Source of the DNA: JBDREW01 sp043819385
Lineage (GTDB): Bacteria > Patescibacteriota > Minisyncoccia > Minisyncoccales > GWA2-38-27
Direction of reading: 5' to 3'
DNA length: 49,959 nt
Assembly (NCBI GenBank): GCA_043819385.1
Contig: JBDREW010000023.1
Location: 1-49,959, forward strand
Shown here: positions 23,577 through 30,751 of the stretch, piece after piece
Layout: the number at the start of each line of letters is the position of its first letter
Numbering within the stretch: the first letter of the stretch is position 1
Position numbers and translations under genes: made by a program
The notes under the pieces: model-generated
Database searches by the model: none
The model's input: only the letters and a program-made list of their open reading frames with translations
Told to the model about the DNA's origin: nothing

Positions 23577-24632
23577 TTAATCAAATAATTTCTTGGCTTC
23601 ATTCCAAATTTCTGAATCATTTTGCTTTACTTTCAACCAATACCACCATTCTGACCCCCATAAATAAAATTCATTTAAACCCATTCTCTTGGCAAAATCA
23701 ACATTTTTTTTAAATTGTTTCAAATCCATTGTTTTTTTCTGTTCTTCTATTGAACAATCATAAAGTAAGCTTGGACACCATGGCTCTGTTTGTAATTCAA
23801 CTCCAAGAACTTGTTTGTTAAAAAACCTTTCAATAATTTGAGCCCTACGCCAATAAAAAAATGCAGGATAAGGCAAAGGAATATATGACTTAAACTCTGG
23901 AGAATAAACTTTTTTGTATGTTGTTATCCCAACTATATCCCCTAATTCAGCAACCTTAAACCAAAGCGACAATTCTCCAGTATCTGTGATTATAACTGGT
24001 TTTTCAGGATTTATTGATTTCACTAATTCAATTTCTTTTTTAAGAAGATTCTCATCTGTTTCAGGGCATTCTCCAAAAGGAAAAAAGGGTTCATTTTCAA
24101 CTTGCCATGCCCAAATAATATCTTTATCTTTATATCTTGAAACAATTTTTTCAATTAATTCTAAAACTTCTTCTTCTCTTTCTTCTTTACTAATATTTTT
24201 TGCCCATTCTGGAATATGACATTCTGGCCAACGCAAAGTTTTTAATCCTATTACTAAAAAAATCTTTGCTTGATATTTTTCAGCTGTATCAATTTGCCAA
24301 TCTAAATCATCAAAACTATATTTTTCTTGTTCTTGCTCAATTATATCCCAATGAGTAGATATTTTTATATTCTTAACTCCTAAATCATCTAATAATGCTA
24401 AATAATTTTCTCGCCAATCCAAACCTAATTGCTGACTATGCTTTTGAGAAAAATTAACTCCCCATTTAATATTATCTTGTTGAGGTGCTTTTCCAACAAA
24501 GAAAAAATAAAAAATAACCAAAATCAAAAACAAAAAAACTATTATTGAAATTTTTAAAATCTTTTTTATCCCTGCCCGCCTCAATATTTCCCACAAAGAA
24601 ATTTTGGGCGAGGTTTTTTTATTTAATTTCAT
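23577..24632 (-). CDS. Membrane-anchored TIM-barrel glycoside hydrolase (clan GH-A)
   Basis: The 351-residue protein has a TM anchor (about 25-46) and a (beta/alpha)8 barrel beginning WGVNFSQKHS. The acid/base Glu171 is in WQVENEP, and a likely nucleophile Glu is in LGVELQTEPW near residue 268, with a final WGSEWWYW. This is the pattern of clan GH-A enzymes (GH5/GH39/GH42 type); the exact family cannot be fixed by eye. It probably trims surface glycans or cell-wall polymers outside the cell. Its neighbours are glycosyltransferases and a GH3-type protein. Confidence 0.8.
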   Translation of the reverse strand: MKLNKKTSPKISLWEILRRAGIKKILKISIIVFLFLILVIFYFFFVGKAPQQDNIKWGVNFSQKHSQQLGLDWRENYLALLDDLGVKNIKISTHWDIIEQEQEKYSFDDLDWQIDTAEKYQAKIFLVIGLKTLRWPECHIPEWAKNISKEEREEEVLELIEKIVSRYKDKDIIWAWQVENEPFFPFGECPETDENLLKKEIELVKSINPEKPVIITDTGELSLWFKVAELGDIVGITTYKKVYSPEFKSYIPLPYPAFFYWRRAQIIERFFNKQVLGVELQTEPWCPSLLYDCSIEEQKKTMDLKQFKKNVDFAKRMGLNEFYLWGSEWWYWLKVKQNDSEIWNEAKKLFD

Positions 24633-24660
24633 TTTAATTTTTGATTTTTGATTTTTCTCT

Positions 24661-24745
24661 CCCTCTCCTCCCCGAGACCCGACCTCTACAAAACCTCTCT
24701 TCCCTCTCGAAGAGAGGTCGGGGCTCTACCAGCTTTCCCCCTCTC
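24661..24745. repeat. Dispersed hairpin repeat, family A, copy 4
   Basis: A full copy, arms GAGACCCGACCTCT and AGAGAGGTCGGGGCTC, followed by ACCAGCTTTCCC as in copies 3 and 6. Confidence 0.88.
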
Positions 24746-24786
24746 TTTTAATTTCATTTTTATGTTTTTTATTTTTTATTACTTTT

Positions 24787-25908
24787 TTATTTAACATTTT
24801 TCAATCCAATAATTTTTAAAACTGATTTATCGATTTGTGTTTCTGAAACTTGATTATTTTCTAAGGCCTTTTTTAACGCTAAAAATCCTTTCTCTGCCTC
24901 TATTCTCCAACCAGAAAAAATTAATATATCTACTCCTGCTTTAACAGGCAAAGAAACAATTTCATTTAAAGTAAACTCATCTAATAAAGAATTCTGGGAC
25001 AAATCATCAGAAATTATTAAATAATTACCTTTAATTTTTTCTTTTAAAAATTGAATTCCTTTTTTTGAAAGGGTAAAAGGTAAACTCTCATCTATTTCTT
25101 TATAAATAACATTTGAAGTCATTACCATTTCAGGCAAAATTTCTAAATCTTGAAATTGTGATATTTCAGGAATTGTTTCTTTTATTGCTAATTTCTCCTC
25201 TGGATTAAAAGAAATTCCTGTATATCCTGGAAAATGTTTTATTGAAGTAAAAATACCAGCATCTTTTTGTCCTTTAATTATATTTTCAGCTAATACTTTT
25301 ATTGTCTCTATATCTTTATGGAAAGCTCGCTCATAAATAAAATCATTTTTCTCACTAATATCTAATAATGGAGTTAAATTAAGATTAATTCCTAATTTTT
25401 TTAATTCCTCTCCCCTATCTTTTCCAATCTGATATGCTTCGTTTTTATTTCTAATTTCTGATTGAGGAACACTATAAAGCCAATCAACCCTAGAAACTAA
25501 TCCTCCTTCTTGGTCAACAGCAATAAATAAAGCTAATCCAGTATCATTTAAAGCTATTTCTTGCAAAGAACTTATTAACTTTTTTAATTGTGCTTCATCT
25601 TCAACATTTCTTTTTAATAAAAGTATTCCTCCGGGATGAATTTCTTTAACTAATTTTTCTATTTCAGGAGTTATTTCTGTTCCATCAAAACCAATTATAA
25701 ACATCTGTCCAATTTTTTGGTCTAAACTCAAACCATCTAATAATTTCTCATTTTCACTTAGCCCTGATTTGTTTTTTTCTTCTTTTTCTTCTTCTGTGCT
25801 TCCAAAATAAAAAACCTTGCTTTTTCCTGTTTTCGGTATTTTATAAACAACAAATAAAGCAATTAAGATTAAAAGAAATAAAAAGAAAACTATTTTAATA
25901 TGTTTCAT
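24787..25908 (-). CDS. NagZ-like family 3 glycoside hydrolase, general acid motif altered
   Basis: The 373-residue protein has a TM anchor (about 5-22) and a GH3 barrel from about residue 58 (LSLDQKIGQMFIIGFDG) through VDQEGG, KHFPGY and the nucleophile Asp301 in ISDDLSQ. These match NagZ beta-N-acetylglucosaminidases. However the loop after KHFPG, where NagZ carries an Asp-Ser-His with the catalytic His, reads YTGISFNPEEK and has no Asp-His dyad. The enzyme may use another residue, be a phosphorylase-type relative, or be inactive. It overlaps the glycosyltransferase gene upstream by 14 bases, so the two are coupled. Confidence 0.8.
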   Translation of the reverse strand: MKHIKIVFFLFLLILIALFVVYKIPKTGKSKVFYFGSTEEEKEEKNKSGLSENEKLLDGLSLDQKIGQMFIIGFDGTEITPEIEKLVKEIHPGGILLLKRNVEDEAQLKKLISSLQEIALNDTGLALFIAVDQEGGLVSRVDWLYSVPQSEIRNKNEAYQIGKDRGEELKKLGINLNLTPLLDISEKNDFIYERAFHKDIETIKVLAENIIKGQKDAGIFTSIKHFPGYTGISFNPEEKLAIKETIPEISQFQDLEILPEMVMTSNVIYKEIDESLPFTLSKKGIQFLKEKIKGNYLIISDDLSQNSLLDEFTLNEIVSLPVKAGVDILIFSGWRIEAEKGFLALKKALENNQVSETQIDKSVLKIIGLKNVK

Positions 25909-27211
25909 TTGATATTATCTTTTCAATATTATAAACGCCCTTTTTTTCTATTTTGATAAATCCTTCCATCGCTGCTTCGGCAAATCTTCCACCATTTATA
26001 CAATCAAAAAGCCATTGATCAACATAATTCGGATTGCCTTGTGCTATTCCTGACCCAACTCTTAAAAGCCATTTTCTATTTAAATCTTCTTGCGAACCGA
26101 TTGATGGAGCAATCATAATAGGCACACCTAATCCAGAATAAAAAGAAAGTTCACTTGGTTTTGTCCATAAAATATCTGTTTTTCGAAGTTTTTGATTAAA
26201 TTTATCAAAATATTTATAAATATCTTTGTCATATAATATTTCAATATTTTTATCTAAAACTGGTTTTAAACCAAGATGTTGAATTTCTTCCCAAAAATAA
26301 TCTCTTACTTTTTCTCTAATTCCTGCTGATAAAATTATTTTTATTTCTCCCTTTTTAATTCTTTCAGATAAATTTTTAACAAATCTAATTGCCATTTCTT
26401 TTTGTGCTCCAGCTCCTCCAATAGAAAATAATATTGTCAAAGGATGATCTGCCACTTTTGGTAATGGCCCTAAATTTATTTCAATCAATTTATTATATTT
26501 TTTACTATATTCTTTTTTAGGATCTAAATTGAAAAGACGATATCTTAAATCATTTTTTAAAATTTCCATTTCTTCTGTTCCAATGTTTTCTATTGGTAAT
26601 GGAAAACCAGTTAAAAAAATGTTTTTTGGTTTTACCCCATAAAGCTTTAATCTATCTCTTGTCCAAGAATTAGGAGCAAAATACTTAATTCTACTTTTCT
26701 TCGGATATAATGGGGCCCAAGCCCTAGCGATGTCAGCATCACAAATAACACAATAAATATCTCTGGGATAATCAAAAATTTCTGCCATAAAAGCTGATGT
26801 AAAAAATGTCGTTATAAACGGCACTTTCTTTTTTTTAAGTTTTTCAATCAAATGCTTGCCCCATTCTTTTTTGATAATAATAGAAAACATTTTCCTAAGA
26901 AGAAGACTTGACTTTGATAGATCTCTCCTTGGATAAAAATTAGGAATTTCTTGAATTTTATTGTAAAGATAAAAAATAAAATCACCTATAAAAGGAATTT
27001 TCTTAAATCTGGAAATAAATTCGTAAAAATTTCTGCTTGATTTCCAAATTTTCTTATCTTTTTCAGGAATTCCTTTATAGCTATTAGCATTTATAATCTT
27101 ATTGTCAAAAGCAACTTTTTTTAATGGATAAGCGGTTCTTTGATGACCATAACCCATATTAACTGCAACAACCCATGCTTTATTGTTTTTAATTGTATTT
27201 TTTTCTTCCAT
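25895..27211 (-). CDS. GT-B-fold glycosyltransferase (MurG/MGDG-synthase-like)
   Basis: The 438-residue protein begins with WVVAVNMGYGHQRTAYPL, a glycine-His loop like that of MurG and diacylglycerol glycosyltransferases. The donor half starts at about residue 255 (TILFSIGGAGAQKEMA) and has a nucleotide-sugar binding region TKPSELSFYSGLGVPIMIAP and SQEDLN near 355-385. It probably transfers a sugar to a lipid or lipid-linked acceptor at the membrane. The start codon is preceded by AAGGACAAG, which is the end of repeat D. It overlaps the next gene by 14 bases. Confidence 0.78.
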   Translation of the reverse strand: MEEKNTIKNNKAWVVAVNMGYGHQRTAYPLKKVAFDNKIINANSYKGIPEKDKKIWKSSRNFYEFISRFKKIPFIGDFIFYLYNKIQEIPNFYPRRDLSKSSLLLRKMFSIIIKKEWGKHLIEKLKKKKVPFITTFFTSAFMAEIFDYPRDIYCVICDADIARAWAPLYPKKSRIKYFAPNSWTRDRLKLYGVKPKNIFLTGFPLPIENIGTEEMEILKNDLRYRLFNLDPKKEYSKKYNKLIEINLGPLPKVADHPLTILFSIGGAGAQKEMAIRFVKNLSERIKKGEIKIILSAGIREKVRDYFWEEIQHLGLKPVLDKNIEILYDKDIYKYFDKFNQKLRKTDILWTKPSELSFYSGLGVPIMIAPSIGSQEDLNRKWLLRVGSGIAQGNPNYVDQWLFDCINGGRFAEAAMEGFIKIEKKGVYNIEKIISNETY

Positions 27212-27212
27212 T

Positions 27213-27291
27213 TTTTCTTGTCCTTACATTATCCCGCCTTCTATGCTAAATGTTAATTCATACGCTTAGAAGGCGGGACTAGTTGTGATGG
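27213..27291 (-). repeat. 79-bp repeat family D, copy 2, acting as leader of the glycosyltransferase gene
   Basis: The hairpin with arms CCCGCCTTCTA and TAGAAGGCGGG lies just upstream of the start at 27211, and the right-hand end (on the minus strand GTAAGGACAAGAAAA) provides the ribosome binding site. Copy 1 is at 19782-19860. Confidence 0.88.
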
Positions 27292-27321
27292 ATTAATTTT
27301 CAAATTTTTAATTTTTCTATT

Positions 27322-27353
27322 TCTCTCCCGAGACCCGACCTCTATTATTAAAA
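27322..27353. repeat. Dispersed hairpin repeat, family A, half copy
   Basis: Only the left arm, CGAGACCCGACCTCT, is present; a full copy lies 60 bases further on. Confidence 0.7.
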
Positions 27354-27413
27354 CTCATAAATTAAAACTCATAACTTTTTAAAATCTAAATTTCCCTAGC
27401 TTTCTCTTTTCTT

Positions 27414-27490
27414 CTCCCTCCCCCGAGCCCCGACCCCTAAAAAACTTCCTCTCCCTCTCGAGAGAGGTCAGGGCTCTTTCCAGCTTTCAC
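27414..27490. repeat. Dispersed hairpin repeat, family A, copy 6
   Basis: Full-length copy with two changed arm positions (CCCGACCCCT and AGAGGTCAGGGCTC). The 989-base gap 27212-28200 holds repeats D and A, two candidate RNAs and a promoter. Confidence 0.88.
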
Positions 27491-27593
27491 TCTTACTTTT
27501 TTTTAATTTTTTAAGTTTTTAAGTTTTTATTATTATATTTTAACCTTTTCAAAACCAAAATACAAGAAAAAAATGTTGAAAAGTTATAATAAT

Positions 27594-27622
27594 TTGACAT
27601 TATTTTAAAATTAAATTATTAT
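27594..27622 (+). promoter_or_regulatory. Promoter for the candidate RNA at 27.6 kb
   Basis: TTGACA, a 17-base spacer and TATTAT. The predicted start is near 27629, just before the structured segment. Confidence 0.7.
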
Positions 27623-27628
27623 TAAAAA

Positions 27629-27741
27629 TAGTTCTCTTCCCTGAAAGCAAGATAAGGGCTTGAAAAACAACAGAGAAATTAGCCCATCGGAAAAGCTTAC
27701 TAATGCTGTAAGAAAAACACCAGTCCCTTATCTTGCTTTTT
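27629..27741 (+). ncRNA. Candidate structured RNA with a 15-bp closing stem
   Basis: AAAGCAAGATAAGGG (27644-27658) pairs perfectly with 27725-27739 and is followed by TTTT. Inside lie a CTTAC/GTAAG hairpin (27696-27712) and a GGGCT/AGCCC pairing, so a branched structure is possible. There is no good open reading frame. It does not show the marks of tmRNA, RNase P RNA or SRP RNA that I know. Identity unknown. Confidence 0.6.
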
Positions 27742-27802
27742 ATCCTTATTGCGAAATATTTTTCGCAAAAAATTATAGTTCTTTCTATCTATAAAAGCTC
27801 TT

Positions 27803-28036
27803 GACAGAAACCTTCCCAGGTGCTCTCGTTTAGAGCTTTTTGGGGGCTTAAGGTATGTCTGCATGAACGCTTATGCCAAAAGCTAACTCACGCAAGACAA
27901 AGGTATAACATCCCTTCCTTAAGTCCCCTTTTAAAAAAGTAGCAAGGGGGAAAGAGAGTTTTAAGAGAAAAAAATCGTAACTCTTTTTAGAGAACTTGTA
28001 GTTCTCAAACTCTTTAATTCTCTCTTTCCCTTTTTT
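27803..28036 (+). ncRNA. Candidate structured RNA ending in a long terminator stem
   Basis: AAAAGCTCT (27803-27811) can pair with AGAGCTTTT (27833-27841), competing with a GCTCT/AGAGC hairpin. GGGGCTTAAGG (27843-27853) pairs with 27917-27928 around a GTCT/AGAC stem. GGGAAAGAGAG (27948-27958) pairs with 28020-28030 and is followed by six T's, with GAGAAC/GTTCTC (27990-28006) within. I see no clear promoter of its own, so it may be the 3' part of the transcript from 27629. Not coding. Confidence 0.55.
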
Positions 28037-28123
28037 CTATAATTCTCATTTCCTTTAATATTTATAGTTCTTTATTTCTATCAAAAGACCTTGTAAAATA
28101 CTTGATCTTTTTTCTTTCAGATA

Positions 28124-28153
28124 TTGACAAATTATAGTTTATTGTGGTATAAT
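28124..28153 (+). promoter_or_regulatory. Strong promoter of the 86-aa plus-strand gene
   Basis: TTGACA, an 18-base spacer and TATAAT with TGG before the -10. It is the same design as the promoter at 14884-14913. Confidence 0.88.
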
Positions 28154-28200
28154 ATGGATAGTAAATTAGCCCTTTCACTTCACTTTTGAGGAGATATGTA

Positions 28201-28461
28201 ATGACTACCAAAGAGTTTGCTTTCTTCGTCGCCGATTTGTGTATAGGCATAAAAAACTCTGCGCAATTCGAAGGAGGTTGTATTCGTTGTTGCAGTCAAA
28301 ATCCATTGTCCTTCGCCGAGATGGTTGCTAATCATCTTGATGATGAGAAACTCTATGATCTTACCCAAAAATTAGGTGGTGGAGATTTCCATCGCCTATG
28401 CCCTACGCCGAGAGAGTTTCTCACTGCCCTGTCGGAGGTTGTTTCTCCACTTGAGCCGTGA
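28201..28461 (+). CDS. Small Cys-containing orphan protein, 86 aa
   Basis: I chose the ATG at 28201 because GAGGAG lies seven bases before it; an in-frame TTG at 28186 overlaps that ribosome binding site and is unlikely. The product begins MTTKEFAFFVADLCIGIKN and has Cys-x2-Cys-Cys (IRCCS region) plus two other cysteines, and a mainly helical pattern. It stops with TGA. It is less AT-rich than its neighbours and runs against them. Promoter and terminator match those of the 85-aa gene at 15 kb. No family recognised. Confidence 0.75.
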   Translation: MTTKEFAFFVADLCIGIKNSAQFEGGCIRCCSQNPLSFAEMVANHLDDEKLYDLTQKLGGGDFHRLCPTPREFLTALSEVVSPLEP

Positions 28462-28483
28462 ATTCTATCCATCTATTCTCCAA

Positions 28484-28516
28484 AACCCTGCGATACAATA
28501 TCAAGGGGTTTTTTCT
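28484..28516 (+). terminator. Terminator of the 86-aa gene, shared type
   Basis: AACCC and GGGTT pair around TGCGATACAATATCAAG, followed by TTTTTT. The loop is the same as in the terminators at 15277 and 31890. Confidence 0.9.
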
Positions 28517-28517
28517 T

Positions 28518-30119
28518 TTAATAATTTAAAAATTTTAATTTTTGTTTTTTATTTAAATAATAAACTAATAAAGTTAAAATTAAATAATAAACTACAATCC
28601 AAAACCAATTAAAATTATCAATTGACTTTACTGCCCAATTTTTAGAGAAAAAATCTGTTATTTTCAATAAATAAAAAAGTAAAAACCAAACAGGAATAGA
28701 AAATATTAATCCTAAAAAACTCCAAATCATTCCGAGAAAAACAAAAATAAATCCAAAAATCATAATTAAAGGAACAATCGGCAAAATCAAGATATTAGTT
28801 AAAGGAGAAACTAATGAGACCTGCCCAAAATTATAAATTAAAATAGGAAAAGTAAAAATATATGCAGAAAATGTCATTATTAAGATATTATTGATATTAA
28901 TAATTATTTTATTTTTTCTTAAAAAATTTGGATATAGTTTTTGAAATAAATTTTTTAAAATAGGTCCAAAATTAATTATTCCAATTACAGCTAAAAAAGA
29001 AAGTTGAAATCCAACATCTCCCAACAAAAGTAAAGGATTAAAAAATAACATTACTGATCCAACAATTACTATTGTTCTTGAACTAATTGATTTTCTGCCT
29101 ACTTTTTGAGCCAAAAGAAAAAGCATACCCATTATTCCAGCTCTAATAGCTGAAACTTGCAAGCCAGTCATAACCACAAAAAGAAAAATAAGTATCACTG
29201 AAAAATAAAATGCTTGCCCGCGCCAAAATCCTAAACCAATCAACAAAGACATTAAAATACTTGATAAAATCACGATATGCATTCCAGAAACAGCCGTAAT
29301 ATGACGAATACCAGCAATATTTAATTTTTCTTTCATTTCTTGAGGAATTCTATTTTTATCACCTAAAATCATAGCTCCTAAAATAAATGCTTGTGAATAT
29401 TCAAGATTTTGATAAATATTCTTTCTTAATACTTCCTTAAACCCCAAAACCCTCCTATAAAACCTAGAGAATATAGAGACCCGATCTCTATACTGGCTAT
29501 TTTGGGTTTTAATTTCTGGATAATAAATTACTGAATATATTCCTGTTTTAGACAAATAATCCTTATAATTAAAATCATCAAAAATAATAGGAGTTTGTAA
29601 CTTTCCTTTAACTTTTAATCTATCTCCATGTTTATATTTCGGATATTTTCCAACAGTAATTAAAACTTTTTCTTTTTCAAAATTATTATACTCTAAAACA
29701 TCATATTCATTGCAAGATTCATTGCTAGGCCCGTCCTCGCAAACTTGCGAGGACGGGCCTAGCAATGTTTTTAAGCTCTCAACTCTAATAGTTAATTTTT
29801 GATTATTTTCTCTAATATCTGGTTCATCAATAATTATACCTGTTAAAATAACATCTCTTTCTAAATCATTATATTTCTCTAATTGATTATTTTTAATTTT
29901 TAATTCTGCTTTTTGATGTTGAAAAACTCCAAAATTTAAAAAAATTAAGCAAAAACTAAAAATAACTATTTTTTTAAATTTCCAGAAACCAATGATTAAA
30001 ATTATACTTGAAAATAAAATCAGTAATATTAAAAAATAAGGAATTACAAAAATAGAACTTAAAAAAATGCCTATTATAAAAAAGAGGCAAAAAATAAAAA
30101 AAATTCTTGACTTTGTCAT
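28518..30119 (-). CDS. comEC: ComEC/Rec2-type DNA uptake channel without hydrolase domain
   Basis: The 533-residue protein has N-terminal TM segments (about 6-60), an exterior OB-like region with a GDRLKVKGKL stretch, and the multi-TM competence domain (about 225-500) with the signature HITAVSGMHI and SAIRAGIMG. It would form the inner-membrane channel for single-stranded DNA. The C-terminal metallo-beta-lactamase-like domain of longer ComEC proteins is absent, as the frame stops after the last TM segment. Two palindromic elements are built into the frame: the 48-base one at about residues 118-133 and the family B one at about residues 208-218. Confidence 0.9.
   Translation of the reverse strand: MTKSRIFFIFCLFFIIGIFLSSIFVIPYFLILLILFSSIILIIGFWKFKKIVIFSFCLIFLNFGVFQHQKAELKIKNNQLEKYNDLERDVILTGIIIDEPDIRENNQKLTIRVESLKTLLGPSSQVCEDGPSNESCNEYDVLEYNNFEKEKVLITVGKYPKYKHGDRLKVKGKLQTPIIFDDFNYKDYLSKTGIYSVIYYPEIKTQNSQYRDRVSIFSRFYRRVLGFKEVLRKNIYQNLEYSQAFILGAMILGDKNRIPQEMKEKLNIAGIRHITAVSGMHIVILSSILMSLLIGLGFWRGQAFYFSVILIFLFVVMTGLQVSAIRAGIMGMLFLLAQKVGRKSISSRTIVIVGSVMLFFNPLLLLGDVGFQLSFLAVIGIINFGPILKNLFQKLYPNFLRKNKIIININNILIMTFSAYIFTFPILIYNFGQVSLVSPLTNILILPIVPLIMIFGFIFVFLGMIWSFLGLIFSIPVWFLLFYLLKITDFFSKNWAVKSIDNFNWFWIVVYYLILTLLVYYLNKKQKLKFLNY
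29466..29496. repeat. Family B palindrome inside comEC
   Basis: TATAGAGA and TCTCTATA (8-bp stem, loop CCCGA) lie in AGAATATAGAG..CTCTATACTGG, the same outer sequence as the intergenic copies at 5834-5905. It is translated in frame just before the competence domain. Confidence 0.8.
29720..29767. repeat. 48-bp palindromic element in frame inside comEC
   Basis: Perfect 23-base arms starting CATTGCTAGGCCCGTCC with a two-base centre. Its 48 bases equal 16 codons and encode a Gly/Pro/Ser-rich stretch (LLGPSSQVCEDGPSN) in the exterior domain. It is much richer in GC than the surrounding gene. Confidence 0.9.
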
Positions 30120-30135
30120 TTCTTTATATTATCAT
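30107..30135 (+). promoter_or_regulatory. Promoter of the candidate RNA at 30.1 kb
   Basis: TTGACT, a 17-base spacer and TATCAT. The -35 lies inside the first codons of comEC on the opposite strand. Predicted start near 30142. Confidence 0.55.
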
Positions 30136-30141
30136 AAAATA

Positions 30142-30402
30142 TGCAAAGCATTCTCTTGTGTAACGAGGGGAAAGGAGAGATTCAAGCATTGCTCATCAAA
30201 GACAGAAAGCCTCGGAACCCGCTAGGAACCAATCCGACCATCTCACTTTGTTGGAAAAATTCTTAATCCTTCTTTCCCCTCTATTTTAGTTCTTTTCTTG
30301 AAGTTCTTTCGCTCAACTCAGGAACAAAATTTTACCACTACTGAGTAAACCCGCTCTTTTGTTCCCACCTTAAAGGCCTATATTCATAGGCCTATTTTTT
30401 TA
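30142..30402 (+). ncRNA. Candidate structured RNA with a 3' pseudoknot and terminator
   Basis: GAGGGGAAAG (30165-30174) pairs with 30272-30281 to close a large domain. Downstream, ACTCAG (30316-30321) pairs with CTGAGT (30341-30346) while GAACAAAA (30322-30329) pairs with TTTTGTTC (30357-30364), giving an H-type pseudoknot. AGGCCTAT/ATAGGCCT with seven T's ends it at about 30402. It is not coding. Length, pseudoknot and terminator mark a real RNA gene, but I cannot assign it to tmRNA, RNase P or 6S RNA. Confidence 0.65.
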
Positions 30403-30430
30403 TTATAAATGACAAATTATTTTTCTGCCC

Positions 30431-30458
30431 TTGACCAATTATTTATATATATTAAAAT
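30431..30458 (+). promoter_or_regulatory. Promoter of the 29-aa membrane peptide gene
   Basis: TTGACC, a 16-base spacer and TAAAAT, 35 bases before the start codon. Confidence 0.5.
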
Positions 30459-30492
30459 AAATAAAAGAACATTATTAATTTAAAATAAAAAT

Positions 30493-30582
30493 ATGGATGA
30501 CAAAGTTTCAGTTACAATAGCTATAATAGCATCACTTGTTGTTAGTTATTTACTTGGTTTTTTATCTGTAAATATTTTTTAA
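30493..30582 (+). CDS. 29-aa single-TM peptide
   Basis: MDDKVSVTIAIIASLVVSYL continues with GFLSVNIF and a TAA stop. Two acidic residues and a Lys are followed by one TM helix (about 7-27). It has an apparent promoter upstream and a clear terminator 15 bases after the stop, which supports a real gene despite the size. No strong Shine-Dalgarno is seen, so translation could be weak or leader-dependent. Such peptides often act on a membrane complex or as type I-like toxins; neither can be decided here. Confidence 0.55.
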   Translation: MDDKVSVTIAIIASLVVSYLLGFLSVNIF

Positions 30583-30596
30583 GAATTAAATACAAT

Positions 30597-30637
30597 AAAA
30601 AAACAACAAAAATATGTTTGTTTTTGTTGTTTTTTTA
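30597..30637 (+). terminator. Terminator of the 29-aa gene
   Basis: AAAACAACAAAAA pairs with TTTTTGTTGTTTT and runs into more T's. Confidence 0.8.
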
Positions 30638-30751
30638 TATTTGATTTTTCTATCTTTATATTATTTTGACATTTAATAATTTTAATTTTTAATTTGTCAT
30701 TTTAATTTTTAATTTGTCATTTTAATTTTTAATTTTTGATTTTTGATTTTT

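Noticed and set aside
27629..28036. tmRNA, RNase P RNA, SRP RNA or 6S RNA
   Set aside because: I looked for the tmRNA T-arm and tag, the GAGGAAAGTCC segment of RNase P RNA and the GGAAGGAAGCAG segment of SRP RNA on both strands and found none. 6S RNA has little sequence signature and cannot be fully excluded.
14969..28461. Recoded UGA in this genome
   Set aside because: TGA ends small genes in good agreement with their terminators, and long genes show no in-frame TGA.
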